From Parvularcula lutaonensis (GTDB lineage Bacteria; Pseudomonadota; Alphaproteobacteria; Caulobacterales; Parvularculaceae): a stretch of 64,000 nucleotides of DNA. The notes under the pieces are model-generated. The model did no database searches. It had not been told where the DNA came from and saw only the letters and a program-made list of their open reading frames with translations. Positions 16,443-25,417 of this stretch are shown piece by piece (positions within the stretch are counted from its first letter, which is position 1; each line of letters opens with the position of its first letter). A program made the translations under genes and the position numbers. The DNA is taken from the NCBI RefSeq assembly GCF_014651915.1, contig NZ_BMXU01000001.1, positions 62,001-126,000 on the forward strand, in the 5' to 3' direction.

Positions 16443-18104
16443 TCAGTATCCTTCTGTTGTGGTGGCGCCGCGACTCGCAGAGGAGGCGAGGCGGGCATAT
16501 TTGTCGAAGACGCCGCCGAAACGGCGCGGCTCGCGCTGGGGCTGCGCACCGGCGCGGGCATCCCAGTCGATGTCTGCATCAATGCGGCGGACGTCTGCAT
16601 CGATCTCGATGATGTCGCCCTCGGCGAGGAGGCCGATAGGCCCGCCCATCGCCGCTTCGGGTGCGATATGGCCGATGACGAAGCCGTGGCTCGCGCCGGA
16701 GAAACGACCATCCGTCATCAGAGCGACCTTGCCAGCAAGGCCCTGTCCGGCGAGGGCGGCGGTCACGGCCAGCATCTCCCGCATTCCCGGACCGCCGCGC
16801 GGCCCCTCGTTCCGGATGACAACGACGTCGCCTTCCTTGATTTCGCAGGCCTGCACGGCGGCGAAGGCGTCTTCCTCGCATTCGAAAACGCGGGCCGGGC
16901 CACGAAAGACGGCATTGTCATAACCGGCCGTCTTGAACACCGAACCTTCGGGGGCGATGTCGCCATAGAGAATGCGGATGCCGCCCTGCTTCTTCACAGG
17001 GTTCGACACTGGACGGACGACTTGCTGACCGGGCGTTTCCTCAGCGAGATCCAGCTCGCCGAACAGCGACCGCCCACTGACGGTCGGGGTGTCCTCCAGA
17101 AGCCCCGCTTCACGCAGCTTCTGGCCGAACAGCCGACCGCCGCCGGCCGCGAAGAGGTCCTGGGCCAGGAACCGGCCGCCGGGCTTCATGTCGGCGATCA
17201 CCGGGGTCTCGCGGCTCAGCCTATCGAAAATCTCGATATCGAAGGGTACACCCGCTTCGGTCGCGATGGCGGCGAGGTGGAGGACGGCGTTGGTGCTGCC
17301 GCCCGAGGCGACCACGGAGACGGCTGCATTATGCAGGCTCTCCTTCGTGACGTAATGGCGCGCGCCTTTGCCGAGCGCGTTCTCCGCGACCAGGCGGCCA
17401 CAGCGTTCTGCTTCGGCACTTTTGCGAACGTCCGTCGCGGGAACATCCCCTGCGCCGAAAGGTGCAAGGCCAAGGAAGGCCAGCGCCATCGCCATGGTGT
17501 TGGCCGTGAACTGGCCACCGCAAGCACCTGCACCGGGGCAGGCTGCTTTCTCGACCTGCTCGAGTTCGGCGTCATCGATCTTACCCTGGCCGTGGGCACC
17601 GACGGCTTCGAAGGCATCCTGGATCGACAGCTGGCGTTTCCCAAGGCAACCTGCCGCTATCGTCCCGCCGTAGAAAATCACGCCGGGTACGTCGCATCGC
17701 GCCAGCGCCATGGCGGCAGCAGGAAGGGTCTTGTCACAGCCCACCATGACCATTGCGGCATCAAGGGCGTGACCTCGGACGACCAGCTCCACGCAATCCG
17801 CGATCACCTCGCGGCTGACGAGGCTGGCGCGCATCCCTTCATGGCCCATGGTGATGCCGTCCGAGACAACCGGGGCGCCGAAGGTCATCGGCCAGCCACC
17901 CGCCGCGCGGATGCCCTCGACCGCAGGTTCGGCCAGGGCGCCCAGATGCATGTTGCACGGTGTGACGGTTGAGTGGGTGTTGACCAGCGCGACCAGCGGA
18001 CGGTCGAAATCCTCGTCGGTCATGCCCGTCGCGCGCAACATGGCGCGCGCTGCGGCCCTGTCGGGGCCTTTGGTGATCTGGTCGCTGCGTTTTCTCGTGG
18101 TCAT
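16443..18104 (-). CDS. ilvD: Dihydroxy-acid dehydratase
   Basis: This 553-aa Fe-S enzyme dehydrates dihydroxy acids to the 2-oxo precursors of valine and isoleucine. The cluster cysteines are visible: C50 in [22 protein letters not shown], and [15 protein letters not shown]. The C-terminal [21 protein letters not shown] is the substrate-binding signature. It is the first structural gene of the ilv-leu operon and begins about 25 bp after the leader terminator. No good Shine-Dalgarno is visible before the ATG (the preceding bases are GCCCCAA). Confidence 0.96.
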   Translation of the reverse strand: MTTRKRSDQITKGPDRAAARAMLRATGMTDEDFDRPLVALVNTHSTVTPCNMHLGALAEPAVEGIRAAGGWPMTFGAPVVSDGITMGHEGMRASLVSREVIADCVELVVRGHALDAAMVMVGCDKTLPAAAMALARCDVPGVIFYGGTIAAGCLGKRQLSIQDAFEAVGAHGQGKIDDAELEQVEKAACPGAGACGGQFTANTMAMALAFLGLAPFGAGDVPATDVRKSAEAERCGRLVAENALGKGARHYVTKESLHNAAVSVVASGGSTNAVLHLAAIATEAGVPFDIEIFDRLSRETPVIADMKPGGRFLAQDLFAAGGGRLFGQKLREAGLLEDTPTVSGRSLFGELDLAEETPGQQVVRPVSNPVKKQGGIRILYGDIAPEGSVFKTAGYDNAVFRGPARVFECEEDAFAAVQACEIKEGDVVVIRNEGPRGGPGMREMLAVTAALAGQGLAGKVALMTDGRFSGASHGFVIGHIAPEAAMGGPIGLLAEGDIIEIDADVRRIDADIDWDARAGAQPQREPRRFGGVFDKYARLASSASRGATTTEGY

Positions 18105-18129
18105 TTGGGGCTTTGGCTGGGTTCAGGTC

Positions 18130-18155
18130 AAAAAAAAGCTCCCCGTCGGGGAGCT
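18130..18155 (-). terminator. Attenuator terminator in the ilvD leader
   Basis: On the minus strand AGCTCCCC and GGGGAGCT form an 8-bp stem around a 3-nt loop, followed by eight T residues. It lies between the Leu/Ile/Val-rich leader peptide and ilvD. The 5' arm can alternatively pair with GGGAGC at 18191-18196 inside the last leader codons, which would prevent the terminator from forming when a ribosome stalls upstream. This is the classic attenuation geometry. Confidence 0.85.
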
Positions 18156-18177
18156 GGTGATCGGTTGCTGATGACAG

Positions 18178-18291
18178 TCAGTCCGATGCCGCTCCCGCAG
18201 GGCTGTTGCTAATAAGGAGTACAAGGACGATCGGCAGCACGCCTTCCGAAGAAGGGCCGGTGAGGTTCGAAACGGTCACGGTCGTCGCCAT
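18178..18291 (-). CDS. ilv operon leader peptide (attenuator sensor)
   Basis: A 37-codon frame lies upstream of ilvD on the same strand. Codons 18-27 read Val-Leu-Pro-Ile-Val-Leu-Val-Leu-Leu-Ile, so nine of ten consecutive codons call for the three products of the downstream operon. An in-frame TGA lies shortly upstream of the ATG, so the frame cannot start earlier. The stop is 23 bp before the terminator stem. Codons 32-34 contain GGGAGC, complementary to the 5' arm of the terminator. Stalling on the Leu/Ile/Val run would leave that segment free to act as antiterminator; translation to the stop would mask it. No strong Shine-Dalgarno is visible. Confidence 0.82.
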   Translation of the reverse strand: MATTVTVSNLTGPSSEGVLPIVLVLLISNSPAGAASD

Positions 18292-18385
18292 GGTCTTGGA
18301 GCCGCTCTTTTGCCGTCAGGCGCTGCGTTAGCCTTAGGTATCACCACTACTGCTGCGGCGCAACAGGAAACTGGCAGAAGCCTGC
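18292..18385 (-). promoter_or_regulatory. Presumed promoter region of the ilv-leu operon
   Basis: The ~95 bp between the gltB terminator and the leader ATG must hold the promoter if the operon is transcribed independently. No clear -35/-10 pair could be read with confidence, and there is no other gene in this stretch. Confidence 0.35.
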
Positions 18386-18413
18386 AAAAAGATGGTTAAC
18401 ACTGCATCTTTTT
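18386..18413 (-). terminator. AT-rich hairpin behind gltB, probable terminator
   Basis: Arms AAAAAGATG and CATCTTTTT form a 9-bp stem around a 10-nt loop, 34 bp after the gltB stop. The T-run on either strand would give a terminator-like end. It separates gltB transcription from the ilv leader, which runs in the same direction. Confidence 0.55.
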
Positions 18414-18446
18414 GCCATGCACATGATTTCGGTTGGCGTTATCCAC

Positions 18447-21400
18447 TTACGCCTTCGCGCGCGCCGTGGGTTCCGCGTCATTCGCTGAGTTGCGCTCTTG
18501 TGCTTTAGGAAGAACAAGACGGAACAAGGACTTAGCCTCTTCCCAACGGCCCAGGAGCTCCTGGCCCAGTGTGCTTCCCGTCTCATTGACGTGGCGTTCC
18601 AGAAGGGCGCGGCAATCGGGCTCCATGTGACCGAGGGGCACCCAGACCACGTGCTCTGGATTGGCCAACGCATCGAGCGCTCCGTGTTCGTCATAGACGA
18701 AGGCACGGCCTCCGGTCATGCCGGCTGCGAAATTGTCACCGACCGGGCCGAGGATCATCACGGTACCACCCGTCATGTACTCGCAGCCATTGGCTCCACA
18801 GCCTTCGACCACTGCCGTCGCCCCTGAATTCCTGACCGCGAAGCGCTCGCCTGCACGGCCCGCGACGAAAAGCGAGCCAGAGGTCGCGCCGTAGAGGCAA
18901 GTGTTGCCTGCCAGGACGAAACCCTTGCCGCCTTCGCCCTTGAAGCCACGGATGACGATTTCAGCACCGGACAGGCCCTTGCCGACATAGTCATTGGCAT
19001 CGCCCTCGACCTCGATCCTCAAACCCTCTGCACCGAAGGCTGCGAGGGACTGGCCAGCAGAGCCGAGCAACCGCACCGTCAGATGGCCGGCGGGAAGGCC
19101 GCCGAACTGGCTGACGATGTGATGACTCGTCCGTGTGCCAACAGCCCTGTGGGTATTCTTCACCGTGTAGGTGAGCTGCATCTTCTCGCGGCGCTGCCAA
19201 ACCGGCGCTGCGTCGGCGACGATCTGCTCGTCGAGGGTCGGATCGACTTCCTTGCGGCCCTCGCGCGTGGAACGGGGAGGCCGGGGGCCCTCATCGGCGC
19301 GAACCAGGACCGGGTTGAGGTCGAGGTCGTCGAGGAAGTCGGGACCGCGGCTGAACTGGCGAAGGAGATCCGAGCGCCCGATCACGTCTTCGAGGCTCCT
19401 GACGCCGAGGCCTGCAAGGATTTCGCGCACTTCCTCGGCGATGAACGTCATCAGGTTGACCACGTGATCCGCGGTACCGACGAATTTCTCGCGCAGCGCC
19501 TGGTCCTGTGTGCAGACACCGACGGGACAGGTATTGGAGTGGCACTGCCGCACCATCAGGCAACCCATGGCCACGAGCGACAGGGTTCCAATGCCGAATT
19601 CCTCGGCACCCAGCATGGCCGCAATGACGATGTCGCGGCCTGTGCGCAGTCCGCCATCGGTCCGCAGGGTAACGTCTTCGCGCAGGTCGTTGAGGGTCAG
19701 GACCTGGTTGGCTTCAGCAAGACCCAGCTCCCACGGGCTGCCGGCGAACTTGATGGAGGTCTGCGGACTCGCGCCCGTGCCGCCGACATGTCCCGAGATC
19801 AGGATCGCATCCGCCTTGGCCTTCGCGACACCCGCGGCGATCGTACCGACGCCCGCCGAACTCACGAGCTTCACGCAGACGCGCGCCTTGGGTGCGATCT
19901 GCTTCAGGTCGTAGATCAACTGGGCGAGGTCTTCGATCGAATAAATGTCATGGTGTGGAGGAGGCGAGATCAGTGTCACGCCTTCGGTCGCATGGCGCAG
20001 CCGCGCGATATAGGCATTGACCTTGAAGCCGGGCAGCTGTCCGCCTTCGCCGGGTTTTGCGCCCTGGGCGACCTTGATCTCGATTTCGCGGCACTGGTTG
20101 AGGTATTCCGCCGTCACGCCGAAACGGCCGGATGCCACCTGCTTGATGGCCGAGTTCATGTTATCGCCGTTGGGCAGGGGGGTGTAGCGGTCGCGGTCCT
20201 CGCCACCTTCTCCGCTCACGGATTTTGCTCCGATGCGGTTCATGGCGACATTGAGAACGCCGTGTGCCTCCGGGCTCAAGGCGCCGAGGGACATTCCGGG
20301 CGTTACGAAGCGTTGGCGGATGGCGTTGATGCTCTCGACCTGATCGACAGGGACGGCGTCCCCGAACTGCCGGAACGTCAGGAGATCGCGCAACTGGATC
20401 GGCCCCTCTTCCGCTAGTGCTTCCGAGAACCGTTTGTAAGCGGTGTAATCATTTTCGCGCACGGCCTTCTGGAGGTCCGCGATCATCTTCGCCTGATAGG
20501 CATGGCGCTCGCTCTCGGCGCGCACCCGATAAAAGCCGCCAACCGGCAGCCGGGTTACGCCGCCATCTTCGGGCCAGGCCTTGGCGTGGAGAGCGAGACC
20601 TTTCTTCTCGAGACCTTCGAGCCCGATACCGGAAATCCGAGACGAGGCGTCGGGGAAGAACTCGGCAAGCAGGGTGCGCGAGAGGCCCAGCGTCTCGAAG
20701 TTACAGCCCCCTCTGTAGGCGGAGAGAACTGAAACCCCCATCTTGGACAGGATCTTCAGGAGACCGTTCTCGACGGCAGTCTTGTAGGCCAGGCATGCTT
20801 GCCCCAGCGTCTTGCCGGGGTAGCGGCCTGCGGCGTGGTGGTCCGCGATCGTGTCAAAGGCGAGGTAGGGACTGACGCAGGTCGTCCCCACACCGATCAG
20901 GACGGCAGCATAGTGGCTGTCGACGCATTCCGCCGACCGCACCGTGAAGGAGCATTCGGAGCGCAGGTTGGCCTCGATCAGGCTGCGATGAACGCCGCCT
21001 GCTGCAAGGATCATCGGCACGGGAAGGCGATCAGGGCCCTGCGCCTCATCCGAGAGCACCACGTGGCTGTGTCCGGCCCGGACGGCATCGCAGGCCTGTT
21101 CGCGGATGCGCTCGAGGGCTTCGTGGAGCGCGCGGCCCGAGCCGTCTGCATCCTTGTAGGTGCAGTCGATGACTTTCGCGCCGAGGCGCCGCTTCATCCG
21201 CTCATACATCCCGTTGGTCAGAATCGGGCCATCGAGAACGAAAACGTCTGTCTGCGTCTCATCCTGTGCAAGGATGTTTCCCAGGTTCTTGAAGCGTGTC
21301 TTCAGCGACATGACCCGGCCTTCGCGCAACGGGTCGATGGGCGGATTGGTCACCTGGCTGAATCGCTGGCGGAAATAGTGCGAGAGCGGACGGTATTGTT

Positions 21401-22916
21401 CGGATAGCACCGCGAGGGGCGTGTCGTCGCCCATTGACCCGATTGCCTCTTTCGCCTCCATGACCATCGGTTTGAGGATCAGCTCGAGATCTTCCTGCGT
21501 GTATCCGGCAGCAACCTGGCGGTGCCGGAGTTCGTCGGGCTCGAAAAGCCGGTCTTCGGGTCCAGGGCCGATCTCGCTGTCGAGCTCGGTGACATTCTTG
21601 AGCCATTCCTTGTACGGATGGGCCTTGGTCAGGAGGTCGCGCGTTTCTTCTGCGTCGTAGAAATAGCCTTTCTCAAGGTCGACCGCGATCATGCCACCTG
21701 CGGGAACCGCGCCCCGGTGGGTGATGGTCTTGCCATCGAGCGGACACATGCCGGTTTCCGAACCGACCGCGAGCAGGCCGTCTTCTGTCAGCGCATAGCG
21801 GAGCGGCCGCAGCCCGTTTCGGTCGAGCCCGGCCACCGCCCAGCGACCGTCGAAACCGCAAATGGCGGCGGGTCCGTCCCATGGCTCCATCACGGAGTTG
21901 CAATACTCGTAGAGCGCCTGGACCTTCGGGCTCATGGAGGAGCCGCGCTTCGACCAGGCTTCGGGGATCAGGAGCGCCTTTGCCATCGGCGCAGTCCTTC
22001 CCGCACGGACCAGAAGCTCGAAGGCCGCATCGAGCGCCGCGGAGTCGGAGGAGGCCGGCTGGATGACCGGCTTCACATCTTCACCATGCGGACCGAATGC
22101 TTCCGCGGTCATCTTGACTTCGTGGGCACGCATCCAGTTGGTATTGCCCTTCAGCGTGTTGATCTCACCATTGTGGGCAAGCATCCGGAAGGGTTGTGCC
22201 AGCCGCCATTCGGGGAAGGTGTTGGTCGAGTAGCGCTGGTGGAAGATCGCAAAGGAGCTGACGAAGCGCTCGTCCCGCAGGTCGTGATAGAACCTGTCGA
22301 TTTCCTCGGCGAGGAACATGCCCTTGTAGATGATGTCCCGCGGGCTGAGTGAGCAGACGTAGAAGTCCAGCAGGCGCTCAGCAAGCGCCTGCTTCTCGAT
22401 CCGCCGGCGGACGATGTAGAGTGTCCGTTCGAGTTCGTCGTTGGGCCGGCCTGCCGGGTCATGGAACAGGATCTGCTCGATTTCGGGGCGAACGTCGTTC
22501 GCCTTGCGGCCGATGACCGTGGAATCCACGGGCGTCTGGCGCCAGCCATAGAGCTTGAAGCCAAAGCGCAGGACCTCCGTTTCGACGATCGTCCTTGCGC
22601 GATCCTGCGCGTTGAAATCCGTCCGTGGAAGGAAGACCTGGCCGACGCAGACTGGCGCGCGTGTCGGCTCGTGGCCGCCCTGGGCGATCTTCTCCCGGAA
22701 AAATTCCTGTGCCACGTCGAGGCGCAGTCCTGCGCCATCACCGGTCTTGCCATCAGAAGCCACGGCGCCGCGGTGCCACACAGCCTTCAGTGCAGCGATG
22801 GCGCGGGTGACGACCTCTCGCCGGGGCTTGCCGTCGATGGCGGCGACAAGGCCGACGCCACAGGCATCGTGCTCATCACGGGGGTCATAAAGTCCGAAAG
22901 CGGATGGTCTGGTCAT
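18447..22916 (-). CDS. gltB: Glutamate synthase (NADPH) large subunit GltB
   Basis: This 1489-aa multidomain enzyme transfers glutamine amide nitrogen to 2-oxoglutarate. The class II glutamine amidotransferase domain begins at HDACGVGLVAAI; the Cys (residue 19) becomes the N-terminal nucleophile after propeptide removal. The central and FMN-binding domains follow (PHHDIYSIEDLAQLIYDLK, VSGEGGEDRDRY). The 3Fe-4S cysteines lie in CHSNTCPVGVCTQD, and the C-terminal beta-helix carries GxGxG-type repeats (ANDYVGKGLSGAEIVIRG, GANGCEYMTGG). The length is normal for bacterial GltB. Its start overlaps the end of gltD by four bases. Confidence 0.97.
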   Translation of the reverse strand: MTRPSAFGLYDPRDEHDACGVGLVAAIDGKPRREVVTRAIAALKAVWHRGAVASDGKTGDGAGLRLDVAQEFFREKIAQGGHEPTRAPVCVGQVFLPRTDFNAQDRARTIVETEVLRFGFKLYGWRQTPVDSTVIGRKANDVRPEIEQILFHDPAGRPNDELERTLYIVRRRIEKQALAERLLDFYVCSLSPRDIIYKGMFLAEEIDRFYHDLRDERFVSSFAIFHQRYSTNTFPEWRLAQPFRMLAHNGEINTLKGNTNWMRAHEVKMTAEAFGPHGEDVKPVIQPASSDSAALDAAFELLVRAGRTAPMAKALLIPEAWSKRGSSMSPKVQALYEYCNSVMEPWDGPAAICGFDGRWAVAGLDRNGLRPLRYALTEDGLLAVGSETGMCPLDGKTITHRGAVPAGGMIAVDLEKGYFYDAEETRDLLTKAHPYKEWLKNVTELDSEIGPGPEDRLFEPDELRHRQVAAGYTQEDLELILKPMVMEAKEAIGSMGDDTPLAVLSEQYRPLSHYFRQRFSQVTNPPIDPLREGRVMSLKTRFKNLGNILAQDETQTDVFVLDGPILTNGMYERMKRRLGAKVIDCTYKDADGSGRALHEALERIREQACDAVRAGHSHVVLSDEAQGPDRLPVPMILAAGGVHRSLIEANLRSECSFTVRSAECVDSHYAAVLIGVGTTCVSPYLAFDTIADHHAAGRYPGKTLGQACLAYKTAVENGLLKILSKMGVSVLSAYRGGCNFETLGLSRTLLAEFFPDASSRISGIGLEGLEKKGLALHAKAWPEDGGVTRLPVGGFYRVRAESERHAYQAKMIADLQKAVRENDYTAYKRFSEALAEEGPIQLRDLLTFRQFGDAVPVDQVESINAIRQRFVTPGMSLGALSPEAHGVLNVAMNRIGAKSVSGEGGEDRDRYTPLPNGDNMNSAIKQVASGRFGVTAEYLNQCREIEIKVAQGAKPGEGGQLPGFKVNAYIARLRHATEGVTLISPPPHHDIYSIEDLAQLIYDLKQIAPKARVCVKLVSSAGVGTIAAGVAKAKADAILISGHVGGTGASPQTSIKFAGSPWELGLAEANQVLTLNDLREDVTLRTDGGLRTGRDIVIAAMLGAEEFGIGTLSLVAMGCLMVRQCHSNTCPVGVCTQDQALREKFVGTADHVVNLMTFIAEEVREILAGLGVRSLEDVIGRSDLLRQFSRGPDFLDDLDLNPVLVRADEGPRPPRSTREGRKEVDPTLDEQIVADAAPVWQRREKMQLTYTVKNTHRAVGTRTSHHIVSQFGGLPAGHLTVRLLGSAGQSLAAFGAEGLRIEVEGDANDYVGKGLSGAEIVIRGFKGEGGKGFVLAGNTCLYGATSGSLFVAGRAGERFAVRNSGATAVVEGCGANGCEYMTGGTVMILGPVGDNFAAGMTGGRAFVYDEHGALDALANPEHVVWVPLGHMEPDCRALLERHVNETGSTLGQELLGRWEEAKSLFRLVLPKAQERNSANDAEPTARAKA

Positions 22917-24406
22917 GGGGTCACCGGTTCGTAGGCGCGGGGGTCGTAGGATGGCTGCTGCTTGCCGACGGTCATGACGTCGGCAGCTGCGCTGCGTGCT
23001 GAGATGTAGTCGTGGATACCCGCCGCAGCCTTGCGGCCGTCGTGGATGGCCCAGACGACAAGGCTCGCCCCGCGGACGATGTCGCCGGCCGCGAAGACGC
23101 CGGGGAGGGAGGTCTGGAAACTGCGAGGATCGGCCTTGATGGTGCCGTGCCGGGTCAGGCGGAGGTCTGGCTCGCCGAACGCTGCCGGAAGATCCTCGGG
23201 CGAGAAGCCGAGCGCCTTGATGACGAGATCGGCCTCGAGATCGACTTCTTGGCCCGGAACCTCCTCAGGGGTCTGACGACCGGAGATGTCAGGCGGACCA
23301 AGGCGCATTTTCGCCACGCGGACGCCCTGGAGGCTCTCGGCATCGCCCAGCACCAGCTTGGGGTTCGACAGCCAGCGGAAGGCAACGCCTTCTTCTTCGG
23401 CATTCTGCACTTCGCGGGCGCTGCCGGGCATGTTGTCCTTGTCCCTGCGGTAGACACAGGTCACGGAAACCGCGTCCTGCCTGATGGCTGTCCGAACGCA
23501 GTCCATGGCGGTATCGCCCCCGCCGATGACGACGACCCTCTTGCCGCGGGCGTTCAACGAGCCGTCATCGAAGGCCGGGACATCATCGCCTAAGCCTTTC
23601 CGGTTGGACGCGGTGAGGTAGTCGAGAGCCCTGACGACGCCGTGGCCGCCTGCGCCCGGGACAGGAAGCTCCCGCGCCTTGTAGACACCGGTCGCGATCA
23701 GGACGGCGTCGTGTTTCTTTCGAAGCTCAGCAAACGGAACGGTGCCGCCGATGTCCTGGTTCTGGAGGAAGGTGACACCGGAGTCTTTCAGTCGCTGGAC
23801 CCTGCGCGCGACAACGTCCTTTTCGAGCTTGAAACCGGGGATACCGTAAATCAGGAGCCCGCCCGCCCGGTCGTAGCGGTCGTAGATCGTCACCTGGTAG
23901 CCAAGATGCCGGAGCATGTCCGCCGCCGAAAGACCTGCGGGCCCCGCACCGATGATGCCGATCGTCTCCGTGCGTTCACGGCGCGGCTTGATTGGTCCGA
24001 TCCAGCCTTCCTTCCAGGCATTGTCAGTGATGTATTGCTCCACCGCGCCGATCGTCACCGTGCCATGCCCGGATTGCTCGATGACACAGGAGCCTTCGCA
24101 CAGGCGGTCCTGTGGGCAGATGCGGCCACACACTTCGGGCATCGACGAGGTCGAGGCGGATAGCTCGTAAGCCTCCCTGAGATCCCCGTCGGCGGCGAGG
24201 CGCAGCCAGTCGGGGATATGATTGCCAAGCGGGCAGCCTGACGAGCAGAACGGCACCCCGCATTGCGAACAGCGCGATGCCTGCGCCTCCGCCTGGCGTT
24301 CCTGGAAGCCTTTGTAGATCTCCTCGAAGTCTTCCTTTCGGAGATCCGCCGCCCTCTTTTCGGGCGTCGAGCGTGGGGTATCCACGAAGCGGAGCATGTC
24401 GGTCAT
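22913..24406 (-). CDS. gltD: Glutamate synthase small subunit GltD
   Basis: This 497-aa subunit passes electrons from NADPH through FAD and Fe-S clusters to GltB. The N-terminal ferredoxin-like region has C46, C49, C54 and C58 (CSQCGVPFCSSGCP), and a second set in CGRICPQDRLCEGSC. The FAD-binding loop is GIIGAGPAGLSAAD and the NADPH loop is VVVIGGGDTAMDC. ATG 24406 is chosen because AAGGAGAT lies 7 nt upstream. gltD precedes gltB, the reverse of the enterobacterial order. The upstream gap of 180 bp is shared with a divergent CitE-like gene. Confidence 0.96.
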   Translation of the reverse strand: MTDMLRFVDTPRSTPEKRAADLRKEDFEEIYKGFQERQAEAQASRCSQCGVPFCSSGCPLGNHIPDWLRLAADGDLREAYELSASTSSMPEVCGRICPQDRLCEGSCVIEQSGHGTVTIGAVEQYITDNAWKEGWIGPIKPRRERTETIGIIGAGPAGLSAADMLRHLGYQVTIYDRYDRAGGLLIYGIPGFKLEKDVVARRVQRLKDSGVTFLQNQDIGGTVPFAELRKKHDAVLIATGVYKARELPVPGAGGHGVVRALDYLTASNRKGLGDDVPAFDDGSLNARGKRVVVIGGGDTAMDCVRTAIRQDAVSVTCVYRRDKDNMPGSAREVQNAEEEGVAFRWLSNPKLVLGDAESLQGVRVAKMRLGPPDISGRQTPEEVPGQEVDLEADLVIKALGFSPEDLPAAFGEPDLRLTRHGTIKADPRSFQTSLPGVFAAGDIVRGASLVVWAIHDGRKAAAGIHDYISARSAAADVMTVGKQQPSYDPRAYEPVTP

Positions 24407-24586
24407 GGCAAATCTCCTTGGGAGGATCGGCGTAGGGGGCGAGCGTGCGCGATAGAAAAATCTACGATCAAATGCAAGCTTGGCAAAAAACACTACGCAA
24501 TTTTGCGTGCGCTGCAATCTGTTCCGGGCGTTGCGGCACCCTGCATAGCCGCGTATCAGCCGGGACAAGCCGTGGGAGACACCGTG
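24407..24586. promoter_or_regulatory. Divergent promoter region of gltD and the CitE-like gene, with an inverted repeat
   Basis: This 180-bp gap is locally AT-rich. It holds the inverted repeat ACGCAA-TT-TTGCGT at 24495-24508, a plausible operator for one or both genes. gltBD operons are commonly controlled by Lrp- or Ntr-type regulators, but nothing identifies the regulator here. A GGGAG box precedes the plus-strand start. Confidence 0.4.
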
Positions 24587-25417
24587 ATGACTGCCTTTGA
24601 CCCGAGCCTGTGGCGTAGCCTTCTTTTCGTGCCAGGTGCCCGTTCTGACCGATTCGACAAGGCTGTCGCGGCGGGGGCGGACCTTGTCTGTATCGATCTT
24701 GAAGATGCGGTGGCTCCAGAGGGCAAGGACGAAGCGCGTTCCGCGACGCTTGGTTATCTTGCGGCCAAGGACGGGCGGCCTGCGCCGCTAGGCCTTCGCG
24801 TCAATGGCCCGGACAGCGCGTGGTGGGCTGATGATCTCGCCTCGCTCAGGGCTGCGGAAGGTGTCGATTTCGTGATGATGCCGAAGCCGACCGCCATCGC
24901 CGAGATCGACCAGCTGTGTGATGCCTTCGGCCAGGACAGGATCATCGTCGTCATGGAGACGGCACGCTCCTTAGGCATGGCGGAGGCGATCGCTGACCAT
25001 CCCGCCGTATGCGGAGCTATCTACGGCGCTATCGACCTTGCCGGCGAGATCGGCTGCGACCTTTCCTGGGAGGCCCACCTTTACGGGCGATCGCGCTGCG
25101 CCGCGGCCTTTGGCGCCGCACGGAAGGTTCTCTTCGACGTGCCCTATCTGGACGTGAAGGACCCTGAAGGACTGAAGGAGTCGACCCGAAGGGCGCAGGC
25201 TCTCGGCATTCACGCGCGCGCTGCGATCCACCCCGCGCAGCTTGGCCCGATCCACGAGGCTCTCGCGCCGACTGCGGAGGAACTTGCCCAGGCACGGCGA
25301 GTCGTCGAGGCGTTCGAGAAGGCCAAGGGCGGCGTCGCTCTGCTTGACGGGAAGCTGCTCGAACTCCCCGTTGTCAAGGCAGCGCGGCGGAAAATCGCTG
25401 CCGCAGAAAGGGCTTAG
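24587..25417 (+). CDS. HpcH/HpaI-family CoA-ester lyase (CitE-like)
   Basis: This 276-aa TIM-barrel lyase belongs to the CitE/malyl-CoA lyase group. The N-terminal RSLLFVPGARSDRFDKA, the metal-binding CIDLEDAVAPEGKDEAR, IIVVMETARS, GAIDLAGEIG and AIHPAQLGPI are the expected conserved blocks. It probably cleaves or forms a (beta-)hydroxyacyl-CoA such as citramalyl-CoA, malyl-CoA or beta-methylmalyl-CoA; the exact substrate is not readable. ATG 24587 is preferred over GTG 24584, with GGGAG 8 nt upstream. It converges on a crotonase-family gene with a 4-bp overlap of stop codons. Confidence 0.88.
   Translation: MTAFDPSLWRSLLFVPGARSDRFDKAVAAGADLVCIDLEDAVAPEGKDEARSATLGYLAAKDGRPAPLGLRVNGPDSAWWADDLASLRAAEGVDFVMMPKPTAIAEIDQLCDAFGQDRIIVVMETARSLGMAEAIADHPAVCGAIYGAIDLAGEIGCDLSWEAHLYGRSRCAAAFGAARKVLFDVPYLDVKDPEGLKESTRRAQALGIHARAAIHPAQLGPIHEALAPTAEELAQARRVVEAFEKAKGGVALLDGKLLELPVVKAARRKIAAAERA

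Noticed and set aside
16338-17972. A 544-codon open frame antisense to ilvD
   Set aside because: Shadow frame; ilvD is complete and in an operon on the opposite strand.
19083-20417. A 444-codon open frame antisense to gltB
   Set aside because: Shadow frame without domain signal.
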